Shown here: positions 17,642-25,433 of the stretch, piece after piece
How the letters are laid out: each line of letters begins with the position of its first letter
Position numbering within the stretch: the first letter of the stretch is position 1
Source of the DNA: Amycolatopsis sp. 2-15
GTDB lineage: Bacteria; Actinomycetota; Actinomycetes; Mycobacteriales; Pseudonocardiaceae
DNA length: 64,000 nt
Assembly: GCF_030285625.1 (NCBI RefSeq)
Contig: NZ_CP127294.1
Coordinates: forward strand, 5,798,001 to 5,862,000
Reading direction: 5' to 3'
Program-made: the position numbers and the translations under genes
The notes under the pieces: model-generated
Database searches by the model: none
The model's input: only the letters and a program-made list of their open reading frames with translations
Told to the model about the DNA's origin: nothing

Positions 17642-18414
17642 GATCGTCGTGTCTCCGTCAGGTGGGTGCGGGTCAAGTTCGGCAGCAGGAATCCGATCCG
17701 CGTCGACAGTTCGTCGGCCGTGCGGGCGAACGCGGGGTAGCTGGCCTCGGGGGTATCGCCTGCCGCGGAGGGGTCGGGCATGCTCCAGTGCACGAGGTCG
17801 GGATGGCCGGGGAACTCAGGGCACACTTCTCGGACCTTGTCGCAGAGGCTGATGACGTAGTCGAAACGTTGCCCGGTGAACTCGTCGATGTGTTTGCTGT
17901 GGTGCCCGGAAAGGTCAATGCCCTGTTCGCGCATCACCGCGATCGCGTTGGGGTGCAGCGGTTTCGGGTGGCTGCCCGCGCTCGCGATCTCGACGTGGGG
18001 CGCGCGCCGGCGCAGGAGCGCTTCGGCCATTTGTGAGCGGGCACTGTTTCCGGTGCACAGGAACAGCACTCGGCCCCGCATCGATCCCGCGGCGGGCGGC
18101 GTGGGCGGGACGAGTGCCAAGGCCGGGTGCAGGCCCTGCCCGGTATCGGCGAGCAGTTCCGCGCATCGGTCGAGGTCGAGGCGGTAGTAGGTGTCGCGGC
18201 CATCGGCGGAGCTGCGACGCCCGGTGACCAGGCCGCCAGAGCGCAGCTTGCGCAAGTGGTAGGACACCAGGCTTTGGGGCTGGCCCACCGCGGTGATCAG
18301 GTCACCGACCCGGTGGTCGCTGTGGGCCAGCGCCCGCAGCAGATCCCAGCGCAGCTGCTCCCCGGCGAGGTGGAGGAACCTCGGCGCACCCGGAGTCCGG
18401 CGAGCAGTGTCCAT
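17638..18414 (-). CDS. ArsR-family repressor fused to LMW phosphatase/arsenate reductase
   Basis: A 258-residue fusion starting MDTARRTPGAPRF at 18414. Residues 10-90 are an ArsR-type winged helix (QPQSLVSYHLRKLRSGGLV). From about residue 113 a low-molecular-weight phosphatase fold begins with VLFLCTGNSARSQMAEALL, the C-x5-R loop; the general-acid Asp is in WSMPDP. Family knowledge: ArsC enzymes of this fold reduce arsenate, and fusion to ArsR is known in actinobacteria. The metalloid-sensing cysteines of classic ArsR are not evident. A sharp operator lies just upstream (18428-18443). The ORF could be extended to 18474, but that would bury the operator in the gene. Confidence 0.88.
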   Translation of the reverse strand: MDTARRTPGAPRFLHLAGEQLRWDLLRALAHSDHRVGDLITAVGQPQSLVSYHLRKLRSGGLVTGRRSSADGRDTYYRLDLDRCAELLADTGQGLHPALALVPPTPPAAGSMRGRVLFLCTGNSARSQMAEALLRRRAPHVEIASAGSHPKPLHPNAIAVMREQGIDLSGHHSKHIDEFTGQRFDYVISLCDKVREVCPEFPGHPDLVHWSMPDPSAAGDTPEASYPAFARTADELSTRIGFLLPNLTRTHLTETRRS

Positions 18415-18427
18415 CCGTGGACAATAC

Positions 18428-18443
18428 ATCAATGTGCGTTGAT
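18428..18443. promoter_or_regulatory. ArsR-type operator
   Basis: ATCAA at 18428-18432 and TTGAT at 18439-18443 form a perfect inverted repeat with a 6-base spacer (TGTGCG). It begins 14 bases upstream of the fusion gene start at 18414. Winged-helix ArsR dimers bind short AT-rich palindromes of this layout, so autoregulation is likely. AT-rich flanks (acaatac, tttacc) fit a promoter overlapping the site. Confidence 0.6.
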
Positions 18444-18809
18444 TTACCATGGTAGAGCTGGGGTTATGTGCCATCTGGGTGAGGTCGTCGCGCCGATGGA
18501 CACCGAATTGGACGGCGCGTACCCGTCGTTGCCGAACGACTCGTCTCGTTCAGCCCCGGGTGCCCCGCCGGATGCGCGGACACGAAGACGCCGGTCCCTT
18601 CGACGATGCCGGCAGAGGGGACACGTCCGTGCGGCGTTCCGCTGCGCTTCTCGCACCGCGTGGGCGGGCCGCCGCTGAAGTCGCGCTGTCTCAGATGGCG
18701 GTCGGGTTGGTCGTGAGCGGTGGTGTGACATCGAATGCGTGAATGCGGATCGGGCTTCGCTCACCGATCGTGGTGTGTTTAGGTGGCGTCCCCGCCGATG
18801 GAGTGAAAC
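18444..18809. other. Intergenic region without recognisable gene
   Basis: About 365 bases between the divergent ArsR-phosphatase and the small membrane protein. Short open frames exist in all phases but none resembles a known protein. The segment encoding SFSPGCPAGCADTKTPVPS in one frame may be decayed coding sequence. Confidence 0.35.
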
Positions 18810-19298
18810 ATGCGCGACCCGGTCGATCTCGTGGACGACGATGCTGCCGACACGGCAGCGGAGCCGCCGGTGTTCGTGGATGCCACGGGACGGCGGCGGA
18901 AGATCTTTCGGCGGGTGGCACTCGGCGGCGGTGTCCTCACCATCGGCTACGTCGCGGTTCTGGTCGCCGCGTTGCTCGGTGCTCCCGTTCCGTCGCCGCT
19001 GCTGATACCGATCACGCCGCTCGGTCCTCGGCCCACCGACGTCGCGACGACGCCCTCGGACCGACCCGATCAGAGCACGGTGACCGACGGCCGCCCGGCA
19101 CCGGAAACCGGCGGTGCGACCACGCCGACGAGCGACGGCGGCGGTCCGGTCGAGGCCGAGGAGCAATCCACGACCACGACCGCCGCGCTGCCGCCTGCCA
19201 CGACTTCGAAACCGGTTCCGGGCGTCGAGCACCGCAATTCCCGCGCCCCGGAAACGCCCCCGGGTAAGTCCGATGTCACCAAGAAGCCGCGGCCCTGA
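18810..19298 (+). CDS. Small membrane-anchored Thr/Pro-rich protein
   Basis: A 162-residue protein of unknown function. Residues 1-30 are cytoplasmic and acidic then basic (GRRRKIFRRVALGGG). Residues about 36-60 form a single membrane helix. The remainder is a low-complexity extracytoplasmic stalk rich in Thr, Pro, Ser and Gly. The stop TGA shares its last base with the ATG of the deacetylase-glycosyltransferase (TGATG), so the pair is translationally coupled. A partner or anchor role in the same cell-surface polysaccharide process is inferred from the coupling alone. Confidence 0.75.
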   Translation: MRDPVDLVDDDAADTAAEPPVFVDATGRRRKIFRRVALGGGVLTIGYVAVLVAALLGAPVPSPLLIPITPLGPRPTDVATTPSDRPDQSTVTDGRPAPETGGATTPTSDGGGPVEAEEQSTTTTAALPPATTSKPVPGVEHRNSRAPETPPGKSDVTKKPRP

Positions 19299-21424
19299 TG
19301 GCCACCAGCCGTCACCGGCACCGGAGACCCGACCCGGCTCCGCGCGCGCACTGGTTCCTGTTGATCTCGGTGCTGGCGGCCGTCGTCGGCCTGCTCGCGC
19401 TGCACGCCGTGGTTCTGGGTGGGTTCCACAGCGACGAGACCGCTCCCCAGTCGACCACGGCGAGCGTGCCCGACAGCGTGCGGACCGGCGGCTCGCTGAT
19501 CGATGCCCGCAACGGCGCGCCCGTCGTGCGGCGTCCCACGGACAAGACACTCGCCCTGACCTTCGACGACGGGCCCGACCCGACCTGGACTCCGGCGATT
19601 CTCGCTGTCCTCGACCGCTACCACGTCAAGGCCACCTTCTTCGTCACCGGCGCGCACGCGGCCGAGTACCCGGGGCTGGTGCGAGACATCGCGGCCCACG
19701 GCCACGACATCGGCAACCACACGGCCACGCACGTCGATCTCCGCACGGTGGGAGACCTGCGCACTCAGCTCGAGCTGCGCTTCACCGATCTCGCTGTGGC
19801 CGGTGCGGCCGGGGTGTCCCCGGCGCTGGTCCGTCCGCCGTACTCCGCCACCCCCGCGTCGGTCGACGACCCGGCCTGGCGTTCGATCCAGCGGATCGGC
19901 GCCGCCGGCAAGTTCGCCGTGCTCTCCGACACCGACTCCGAAGACTGGCAACGGCCCGGGGCCGCCGCGGTCGTCGCGAACTCGACCCCGAAGGACGATC
20001 GGGGAACCGTCCTGTTGATGCACGACGCGGGCGGTGACCGTTCGCAGACCGTGGCGGCGCTGGATCGGCTGATCCCGGCGTTGCAGGCACAGGGGTGGCG
20101 GCTGGGTACGGTGAGCGACGCGGTTGGCCTCGCCTCGGCCGGTGCCCCCGCAGGTCTCGGCCAAATAGCGGCCGGCTGGCTGCTGATCGGGGCCGTGCAG
20201 GCCAGTAACGTCGTCGCGGATTTGCTGGTCGCGCTGCTGATCGTCGCCAGTGTGCTCGCCGCGCTGCGCACCGTGGTCATGCTGATCACCACCACGGTGC
20301 ACGTCCGGCGGCGGCGAAGAACGAAACTCCGCCCCGTCACCGCACCGGCGACCGTCATCATCCCCGCCTACAACGAGCGGGCCGGGATCGAAGCCACGAT
20401 CCGTTCGGTGCTCGCCTCCGACCACCGTGTCACGGTGATCGTCGTCGACGATGGATCGACCGACGGCACTGCCGAGCTGGTCGAGAAGTACGTATCCCGG
20501 CGCGTCCGGTTGACCCGGCAGGCGAACGCGGGGAAGGCGGCCGCGCTCAACACCGGGATCGCCGCGGCGCGCACGGAGCTGGTGGTGCTCGTCGACGGCG
20601 ACACGGTGCTGGAACCCGGCACGGTGCGCACGTTGGTCCAGCACTTCGCCGATCCCGGGGTCGGGGCGGTGTCCGGCAACGCGAAAGTAGGCAATCGTCG
20701 CAGCCTGCTCGGGCAGTGGCAGCACATCGAGTACGTCATCGGGTTCAACCTGGACCGCCGGCTCTACGACGTGCTGGAGTGCATGCCCACTGTTCCGGGG
20801 GCGATCGGCGCGTTTCGCCGGTCCGCGGTGATGCGGCTCGGCGGTATTCCCGTCGACACGCTGGCCGAGGACACCGATCTGACCATGGCCATGGAACGCG
20901 ACGGCTGGCGCGTCGTCTACGAGCAGGAGGCGCGTGCCTGGACCGAGGCGCCGGCCACGCTCGGGCAACTGTGGAAGCAGCGGTACCGATGGTGCTACGG
21001 GACTTTGCAGGCGGTGTGGAAGCACCGCCGCGCCGTGCTCGAACGGGGCGCCGCCGGCCGGCTGGGCCGGCGCGGGTTGCCGTATCTGCTGCTGTTCCAG
21101 GTGCTGCTGCCGGTACTGGCGCCGTTGGTGGATGCCGCGGCGCTCTTCGGGATCCTGACCAGCGACTGGCTCACTGTCGGCGGGTATTGGCTGATTTTCC
21201 TTGCGTTGCAAGCGATTCCCGCGGTGATCGCGTTCCGGCTCGACGGTGAGCGCGTGCGTTCGCTGCTGCTGTTGCCGTTGCAGCAGTTCGTGTACCGGCA
21301 GCTGATGTACCTCGTCGTCGTGCAGTCGGTGGTGACCGCACTGGCCGGTGCGCCGCTGCCCTGGCACAAGCTGCACCGCACGGGGCTCACCATCGATACC
21401 GCAAATCCGTCCGGCCGCTCGTAG
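19298..21424 (+). CDS. Bifunctional polysaccharide deacetylase - family 2 glycosyltransferase
   Basis: A 708-residue membrane protein. An N-terminal helix (about 22-42) precedes an extracytoplasmic NodB domain with TFDDGPD near residue 90 and HDIGNHTATH, the metal-binding His pair. A second hydrophobic segment (about 287-330) leads to a cytoplasmic GT2 domain with IIPAYNE near 353, VVDDGSTDGT near 387, a DGD motif, an ED acid pair (AEDTDL) and QRYRW near 560. Three or more C-terminal helices follow. The arrangement suits a processive synthase of N-acetylhexosamine polymer with a built-in deacetylase, like fused PgaB/PgaC-type functions. The product is unknown. Fusions of this type occur in actinobacteria. 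Confidence 0.92.
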   Translation: MATSRHRHRRPDPAPRAHWFLLISVLAAVVGLLALHAVVLGGFHSDETAPQSTTASVPDSVRTGGSLIDARNGAPVVRRPTDKTLALTFDDGPDPTWTPAILAVLDRYHVKATFFVTGAHAAEYPGLVRDIAAHGHDIGNHTATHVDLRTVGDLRTQLELRFTDLAVAGAAGVSPALVRPPYSATPASVDDPAWRSIQRIGAAGKFAVLSDTDSEDWQRPGAAAVVANSTPKDDRGTVLLMHDAGGDRSQTVAALDRLIPALQAQGWRLGTVSDAVGLASAGAPAGLGQIAAGWLLIGAVQASNVVADLLVALLIVASVLAALRTVVMLITTTVHVRRRRRTKLRPVTAPATVIIPAYNERAGIEATIRSVLASDHRVTVIVVDDGSTDGTAELVEKYVSRRVRLTRQANAGKAAALNTGIAAARTELVVLVDGDTVLEPGTVRTLVQHFADPGVGAVSGNAKVGNRRSLLGQWQHIEYVIGFNLDRRLYDVLECMPTVPGAIGAFRRSAVMRLGGIPVDTLAEDTDLTMAMERDGWRVVYEQEARAWTEAPATLGQLWKQRYRWCYGTLQAVWKHRRAVLERGAAGRLGRRGLPYLLLFQVLLPVLAPLVDAAALFGILTSDWLTVGGYWLIFLALQAIPAVIAFRLDGERVRSLLLLPLQQFVYRQLMYLVVVQSVVTALAGAPLPWHKLHRTGLTIDTANPSGRS

Positions 21425-21624
21425 GCGGGTAGCGGTGGGGTCCTCGGAGGCTCGGACTTCGCGGCGAGCCCGTGCAGACGCGGTTGCCGGAGCGGCGGCC
21501 ACCGCGCCGCAGCGGCCCGCCGGTACTCGTTGACGAAAGTCCTCGGTATGCGGTCCGGCTGGCCCTCTTTCACAGTTATCGAGGCGGTCAGCGTGCGGAA
21601 GGCCGGCCCAAGGCGCGATGCAGA

Positions 21625-21885
21625 ATGACAAGCCTGTCCACCGACCTGGTTGTCGGAGTCGAGGGATCCGAGGCGTCAATCACGGTGCTGCGATGGGCCG
21701 CACGGATGGCGCGGGAGCGCCGCCGCGGTCTCCGGCTCGTGTACGCCGTCGAGGCTGACCGTGAAAGTCGCGTTCCGGCCGGAGCGTCCGGTGACGACGC
21801 TCCGCCAGTTGACGGGCCGGTAGTGGTTGGCGCCTCGCGGCTGACAGCGACGTACGCCGCCGGCCCGGCACTCGGCCCCGGCTAG
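21625..21885 (+). pseudogene. Truncated universal stress protein (UspA) fragment
   Basis: An 86-residue frame starting MTSLSTDLVVGVEGSEASIT continues VLRWAARMARERRRGLRLVY. This is the first beta-alpha-beta unit of a UspA domain. The GxxGxxxxGSVS nucleotide loop and the rest of the domain are absent; the frame ends in unrelated sequence (AAGPALGPG). Actinomycete Usp proteins are usually 140-300 residues, so I call it a remnant. Confidence 0.55.
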
Positions 21886-22325
21886 CCTCGAGTGCGCGCG
21901 TTCAGCGGCGGCGAACAGACGTCGGCCGGGCCGTGGTCCCGAACTCGAGCTCGCCGCGGAGGGCCGCCGGCAGAAGTGTGAAGACGTGCTCGAGCTGGCC
22001 TGGCAAGCAGAGTGAGTCCAGCGCCGCCGAAACCGCGCGCGCGAGTTGGTTGAGCGAGTGGCGGCCGAGAAAGATCGCCCTTGCCTTGAGAAGTACACCT
22101 AGACCCAAACGGTGTGTTTGCCGAAAATGTCGCCTCTGTGCAGGTCGGGCGGCGTAGTGGTTGTCGTTGCGCATGCTGCCCAACCGCTGCCGTTGGCGGA
22201 ATTCGAGCTGGGTGACGGCTGCTTGATCGATACTCATCAATCGGTGGGTCCAGGTTTAGGCAAGGTTCGCGATCCGGTCCGTCCATCTTTACGATCCGGC
22301 CAGACGCTTCCGACAGCGTCGACCT
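21886..22325. other. Intergenic region, no recognised gene
   Basis: A minus-strand open frame at 21902-22240 (112 codons) is present but its product matches no family I know. The last 60 bases precede the secreted protein gene and have no strong Shine-Dalgarno sequence, only a purine-poor gcgtcgacct before the ATG. The promoter could not be placed. Confidence 0.35.
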
Positions 22326-23324
22326 ATGAGAATCCTCCCCGTCGGGTCCACTGCCGAGCGCTCGAGCTCGCGCCACCGCAATCGCACGCGCCTCGCTGTG
22401 ATCGCGGGCGCCGCCCTCGCCGTGGCCGGCATCGCCACCACCGCTTTCGCCGCGACCCTGAGCGACCCGGCTCCGATCCAGATCCAGGCCGGCCCGGCCG
22501 CGCAGCCCCCGAAGGGCAACGTCAAGACCCCGGGCGCCGACCACCGCGACGCTCCGCTGGTGGCAGCCTTCGAGCAGGTCAACCAGAACACCGTCTGGAC
22601 CAAGTCCGGCTCCATCCCGCAGACCTGGCAGCCCGCCGGCGTCGACTACGAGCAGGAGGGCTTCAAGTACTACAACGGCCGCTACTACATCTCGGTCTAC
22701 GACCACACTGCCAATGACGGTCACCTCGTCATCCTCGACAAGGCCGGCACCCTCATCAAGGACATCGCCTTCGTCGACGGCGCCCGCACCCACGCCGGCG
22801 GCTTCGAGGTCTATGGCGACTACGCCTACGTCCCGCTCGCGGTCGACTCGGCGCACAGCTCGGCCGACATCCTGCGGATCAACATCAAGACTTACCAGGT
22901 CGAGACTCTCTTCACGGTCGGCTACGACCACGTCGGCGGCGTCATCTACGACCCGGTGAAGAAGACCCTGGTGGGCCAGAGCTGGGACTCGCGGACCTTC
23001 TATGAGTGGACCCTGAAGGGCAAGCTCGTCGGCACCTGGCAGAACCCCTCGGACTACGTCGGCTACCAGGACTGCCAGTACGTGCCCTACGAGAAGATGC
23101 TCTGCTCCGGCGCCTCCGAGGGCATCCAGTCCCACGGCGGGTTCGACCTCATCGACCTCAAAGACCCGGACCACGCGATCCTCAACGGCTACCCGACGAA
23201 GATCGGCGGCGGCAACGCCAACGAGATCCTCGCCACGCCCACCACAGACGGTGTGGTGTTGACGCAGTACGACGCGGGCGGTTCGATCGACACCTACACC
23301 ACCACGATCCACGACGCGGACTAG
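22326..23324 (+). CDS. Secreted DUF6454-like protein (predicted beta-propeller)
   Basis: A 332-residue exported protein. A basic N-terminus (SSSRHRNRTR) and a hydrophobic core (LAVIAGAALAVAGIATTAFA) form a Sec signal peptide cut near residue 43. The mature part has repeated beta-rich blades: GRYYISVYDHT, HLVILDKAGTLIKDIAF, HAGGFEVYGDYAYVPLAV, VGGVIYDPVKKTLVGQSWDS, and QSHGGFDLIDL. The pattern resembles actinobacterial DUF6454 proteins. No catalytic motif is visible, and function is unknown. Its codon use is unusually rich in C-ending codons. It stands alone between intergenic regions. Confidence 0.75.
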   Translation: MRILPVGSTAERSSSRHRNRTRLAVIAGAALAVAGIATTAFAATLSDPAPIQIQAGPAAQPPKGNVKTPGADHRDAPLVAAFEQVNQNTVWTKSGSIPQTWQPAGVDYEQEGFKYYNGRYYISVYDHTANDGHLVILDKAGTLIKDIAFVDGARTHAGGFEVYGDYAYVPLAVDSAHSSADILRINIKTYQVETLFTVGYDHVGGVIYDPVKKTLVGQSWDSRTFYEWTLKGKLVGTWQNPSDYVGYQDCQYVPYEKMLCSGASEGIQSHGGFDLIDLKDPDHAILNGYPTKIGGGNANEILATPTTDGVVLTQYDAGGSIDTYTTTIHDAD

Positions 23325-23355
23325 CGCAGCAAAAATCCGCCCAACCGGGGTCGTT

Positions 23356-23387
23356 ATTGTTGGACTACCTTTAGTTGGTCCAACAAT
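23356..23387. promoter_or_regulatory. Long inverted repeat, operator or factor-independent stop
   Basis: ATTGTTGGAC (23356-23365) is exactly mirrored by GTCCAACAAT (23378-23387), with a 12-base spacer. The right arm contains GTTGGTCCAAC, itself an 11-base palindrome of the kind bound by GntR-type repressors. No T-run follows, so a plain terminator for the upstream gene is less likely but possible. Confidence 0.4.
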
Positions 23388-23436
23388 ATCGACGGTGAAG
23401 AAGATTGGGCTCTCGGCTCGTACTACAGCAACCCGC

Positions 23437-23457
23437 AGGGTTCTTGGTTCGAGCCCA
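23437..23457 (+). repeat. tRNA 3'-end-like sequence, candidate attachment-site remnant (copy 2)
   Basis: Same 17-base core as copy 1, then CCCA in place of TCCA. It continues into CGTGGGGGAGCA, which reads like the T-stem and acceptor end of a tRNA, and is followed at once by a terminator hairpin as real tRNA genes are. No matching 5' acceptor strand exists upstream, so this is a partial tRNA only. Confidence 0.45.
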
Positions 23458-23469
23458 CGTGGGGGAGCA

Positions 23470-23497
23470 AAGCCCAGGTCACAGGCCTGGGCTTTTT
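23470..23497 (+). terminator. Rho-independent-type hairpin
   Basis: AAGCCCAGG (23470-23478) pairs perfectly with CCTGGGCTT (23486-23494) around a 7-base loop, and the second arm runs into TTTTT. It directly follows the tRNA-like sequence. Confidence 0.65.
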
Positions 23498-23814
23498 GCT
23501 GACCATGGGTAGGGGCGATTTGAGGGCGATAAAACCCCGCAGTTTTGCAGCGGGTGCGTCGGTCGGCAGTTGGTGCAGGACATCACGTCGCCCGGCGTTG
23601 GTAACTGATCGATGACGTGCCGGCACCCCGTAGAGGGGTTGATCTTGCACGGTGCCGGCGCGACCAGCACGAGGCAAGTAGACGCCGACGGGTCTGTGAT
23701 CGGGCGGCCCGGCGCGGCTGGTGCGGTGGGGCAAGTCGGGCTGGCCATCTCGAAGCCTGCATCGCAGTACCCGCACCGCAGAATCGCGCCGGCGGTGATC
23801 GCCTCGCAAAGCAT
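23479..23814 (-). CDS. Hypothetical Cys-rich protein, possible zinc-ribbon remnant
   Basis: A 111-residue frame starting MLCEAITAGAILRCGYCDAG. It has ten cysteines including two CxxC pairs (CGYC, CTNC). The GAILRCGYC segment resembles the zinc ribbon of large serine recombinases, which often begins GILRCGxCG, but no recombinase domain is present upstream in any frame. It may be a small mobile-element protein or a fragment. The stop codon lies inside the terminator hairpin next to the tRNA-like repeat, which supports a mobile-element origin. Confidence 0.35.
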   Translation of the reverse strand: MLCEAITAGAILRCGYCDAGFEMASPTCPTAPAAPGRPITDPSASTCLVLVAPAPCKINPSTGCRHVIDQLPTPGDVMSCTNCRPTHPLQNCGVLSPSNRPYPWSAKSPGL

Positions 23815-24155
23815 GACGCAATGCCGACGCCTTAAGCGTGGCCGAGCCTTCTTGCCGTGGGCGAGTTCGGCAGGCCGTATTCGACGTGGTCAGGCCACTG
23901 TGTACTGATCGTGTCGTCGCTGCTTTTCGCCCGCTGCGCCGCGGTGAGCACGACCAGGTCCGGCGGTACTCACGGCAAATGATCGCCATGATCCGGTCCG
24001 TGCGGAGTTGGCGCTGTTCGTCGTGTCTGTGATGGATGCCTCGATCCTGCGGCGCCTGCGTGGTGGCACCCGTACCTGCCTCGAGTAGCCGGGCCTGCGC
24101 CGCTTCGGGCAACATCCGCTCTGGCATCGACGCACCCGAGTCCAGACTTCCTCTC

Positions 24156-24187
24156 TTATGTTTAATCGCGTGATCGTTTGAACATAA
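24156..24187. promoter_or_regulatory. Imperfect 32-bp palindrome upstream of the ABC operon
   Basis: TTATGTTTAATCG (24156-24168) and CGTTTGAACATAA (24175-24187) match as inverted repeats at 11 of 13 positions. The spacer is 6 bases. The AT-rich site is a good candidate operator for the ROK repressor at the end of the operon. TTATGTT occurs again at 24219-24225. Confidence 0.5.
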
Positions 24188-24222
24188 AAGCGGCGAAAAT
24201 GCGGGCAAATCCGGAAAATTAT

Positions 24223-24254
24223 GTTCTGTTGTTGACAGAACTCGCCTCGGCTGA
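24223..24254 (+). promoter_or_regulatory. Promoter -35 box inside an inverted repeat
   Basis: GTTCTGT (24223-24229) and ACAGAAC (24235-24241) form a perfect inverted repeat. A consensus -35 hexamer TTGACA lies at 24232-24237, partly inside the right arm. The -10 is less clear (TGATGA near 24252). A repressor at this palindrome would occlude polymerase. The gene start at 24340 is about 100 bases downstream. Confidence 0.45.
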
Positions 24255-24339
24255 TGAAACTGTCCGGCGAGCAGGGCCGCGCACGAATCGACGCGCAATT
24301 CCCCCGGAGCAGAGCATGCGCCAGCCAGAGGAGCTGTCA

Positions 24340-25422
24340 ATGAAGAGAGCCTGCTTGTCCACGGTGTTGATGGCGTTGACCGTTGCGGTGAGCGCGTCGG
24401 CGTGTGCCGCCGAGGTGCAGCCGTCGCGGTCGAGCGAGGGTGGGTGCACGATCGCGTTCTTGTTGCCGGAGAACACAACGCCGCGCTACGAGGCAAAAGA
24501 TCACCCGTTGTTCCTCGATGCCGTGAAGGCCCAGGATTCCAGCTGCAAGGTGCTGTACTTCAACGCCGCGAACGCGGCGGACAAGCAGCAGCAGCAAGCT
24601 GAGTCTGCGCTGGCGCAGGGTGCGCAGGTGCTCGTGCTCGACCCGGCAAACGTGAACAGTTCGGCCGCGATCGTGCAGGAGGCGAAGGCCAAGGGCGTGC
24701 CGACCGTCGCCTACGACCGGACCGCCGGTGGTCCGCTGGCGTACCGCACGGGGTTCGACAACGTCGAGGTCGGCAAGACGCAAGCGAACGCCATGATCAA
24801 GGCGATGCAGGCGGCCGGCCACAGCTCCGGCAACATCGTCATGATCAACGGGGCGCCGGACACGACCGGAGCGTTCTTCAAGCAAGGCGCCCACGAGGTC
24901 TTCGACAAGTCCGGGTACAAGATCGCCGCGGAGTACGACACCGACGGGTGGTCGCCGACCAACGCCACCACGGAGATGACCCAGGCGGTCGCGAAGATCG
25001 GTGCGCACGACATCGTCGGTGTCTACGCGGCGAACGACACCCTGGCGGGCGCGGCGGTCACCGCGATGCGGCAGGCGAACATCTCGCCCATCCCGCCGGT
25101 GACCGGACTCGACGCGACCGACGAGGGTCTGCAGCGCATCGTCCTGGGCACCCAGTACATGACCACGTACAAGAACCTCAAGGCCGAGACGAACGCGGCG
25201 GCCAAGGTCGCCATCCTCCTCGCCCACGGCAAGCCAGTGCCGCCGGCGCCGATGGTGAAGAACGCGACCGGCGACGACGTGCCGACGCAGCTCCTGCCGC
25301 CGATCGCCGTCACCGTCGACAACATCAAGTCGACGGTGATCGCCGACGGGTTCGCGACGTCGGCCGAGGTGTGCGGGGGCGGCGCGGCCGACGCGTGTGC
25401 TCGGGCCGGCATCACAGGGTGA
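24340..25422 (+). CDS. Sugar ABC transporter substrate-binding lipoprotein (XylF/RbsB-like)
   Basis: A 360-residue periplasmic-binding-type protein (Peripla_BP_4). The ATG at 24340 has AGAGGAG 7 bases upstream; the ORF opens earlier at 24178 in the promoter region. The N-terminus MKRACLSTVLMALTVAVSAS ends at a lipobox-like ASAC, so Cys22 is probably lipidated. The two-lobe pattern is clear: GCTIAFLLPEN near the start, QVLVLDPANVNSSAAIVQEA in lobe one, and DIVGVYAANDTLAGAAVTAM and PVTGLDATDEGLQRIV in lobe two. It feeds the ATPase and permease encoded next. The sugar is unknown; D-xylose-like binding proteins are the closest in style. Confidence 0.92.
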   Translation: MKRACLSTVLMALTVAVSASACAAEVQPSRSSEGGCTIAFLLPENTTPRYEAKDHPLFLDAVKAQDSSCKVLYFNAANAADKQQQQAESALAQGAQVLVLDPANVNSSAAIVQEAKAKGVPTVAYDRTAGGPLAYRTGFDNVEVGKTQANAMIKAMQAAGHSSGNIVMINGAPDTTGAFFKQGAHEVFDKSGYKIAAEYDTDGWSPTNATTEMTQAVAKIGAHDIVGVYAANDTLAGAAVTAMRQANISPIPPVTGLDATDEGLQRIVLGTQYMTTYKNLKAETNAAAKVAILLAHGKPVPPAPMVKNATGDDVPTQLLPPIAVTVDNIKSTVIADGFATSAEVCGGGAADACARAGITG

Positions 25423-25433
25423 AGGAAGCAGCT

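Larger units (their letters stand above)
23325..24339. other. Long intergenic/accessory junction upstream of the ABC operon
   Basis: About 1 kb. From left to right it holds a palindrome (23356-23387), a tRNA-end-like repeat (23437-23457), a terminator-like hairpin (23470-23497), a Cys-rich minus-strand frame (23479-23814), unassigned sequence to about 24150, and the AT-rich operator/promoter region of the ABC operon (24156-24241). The AT-rich tail differs from the rest of the window. Confidence 0.5.

Noticed and set aside
19070..21679. Minus-strand 869-codon open frame opposite the deacetylase-glycosyltransferase
   Set aside because: No domain and Arg/Gly/His-rich composition; clearly a shadow of the real gene.
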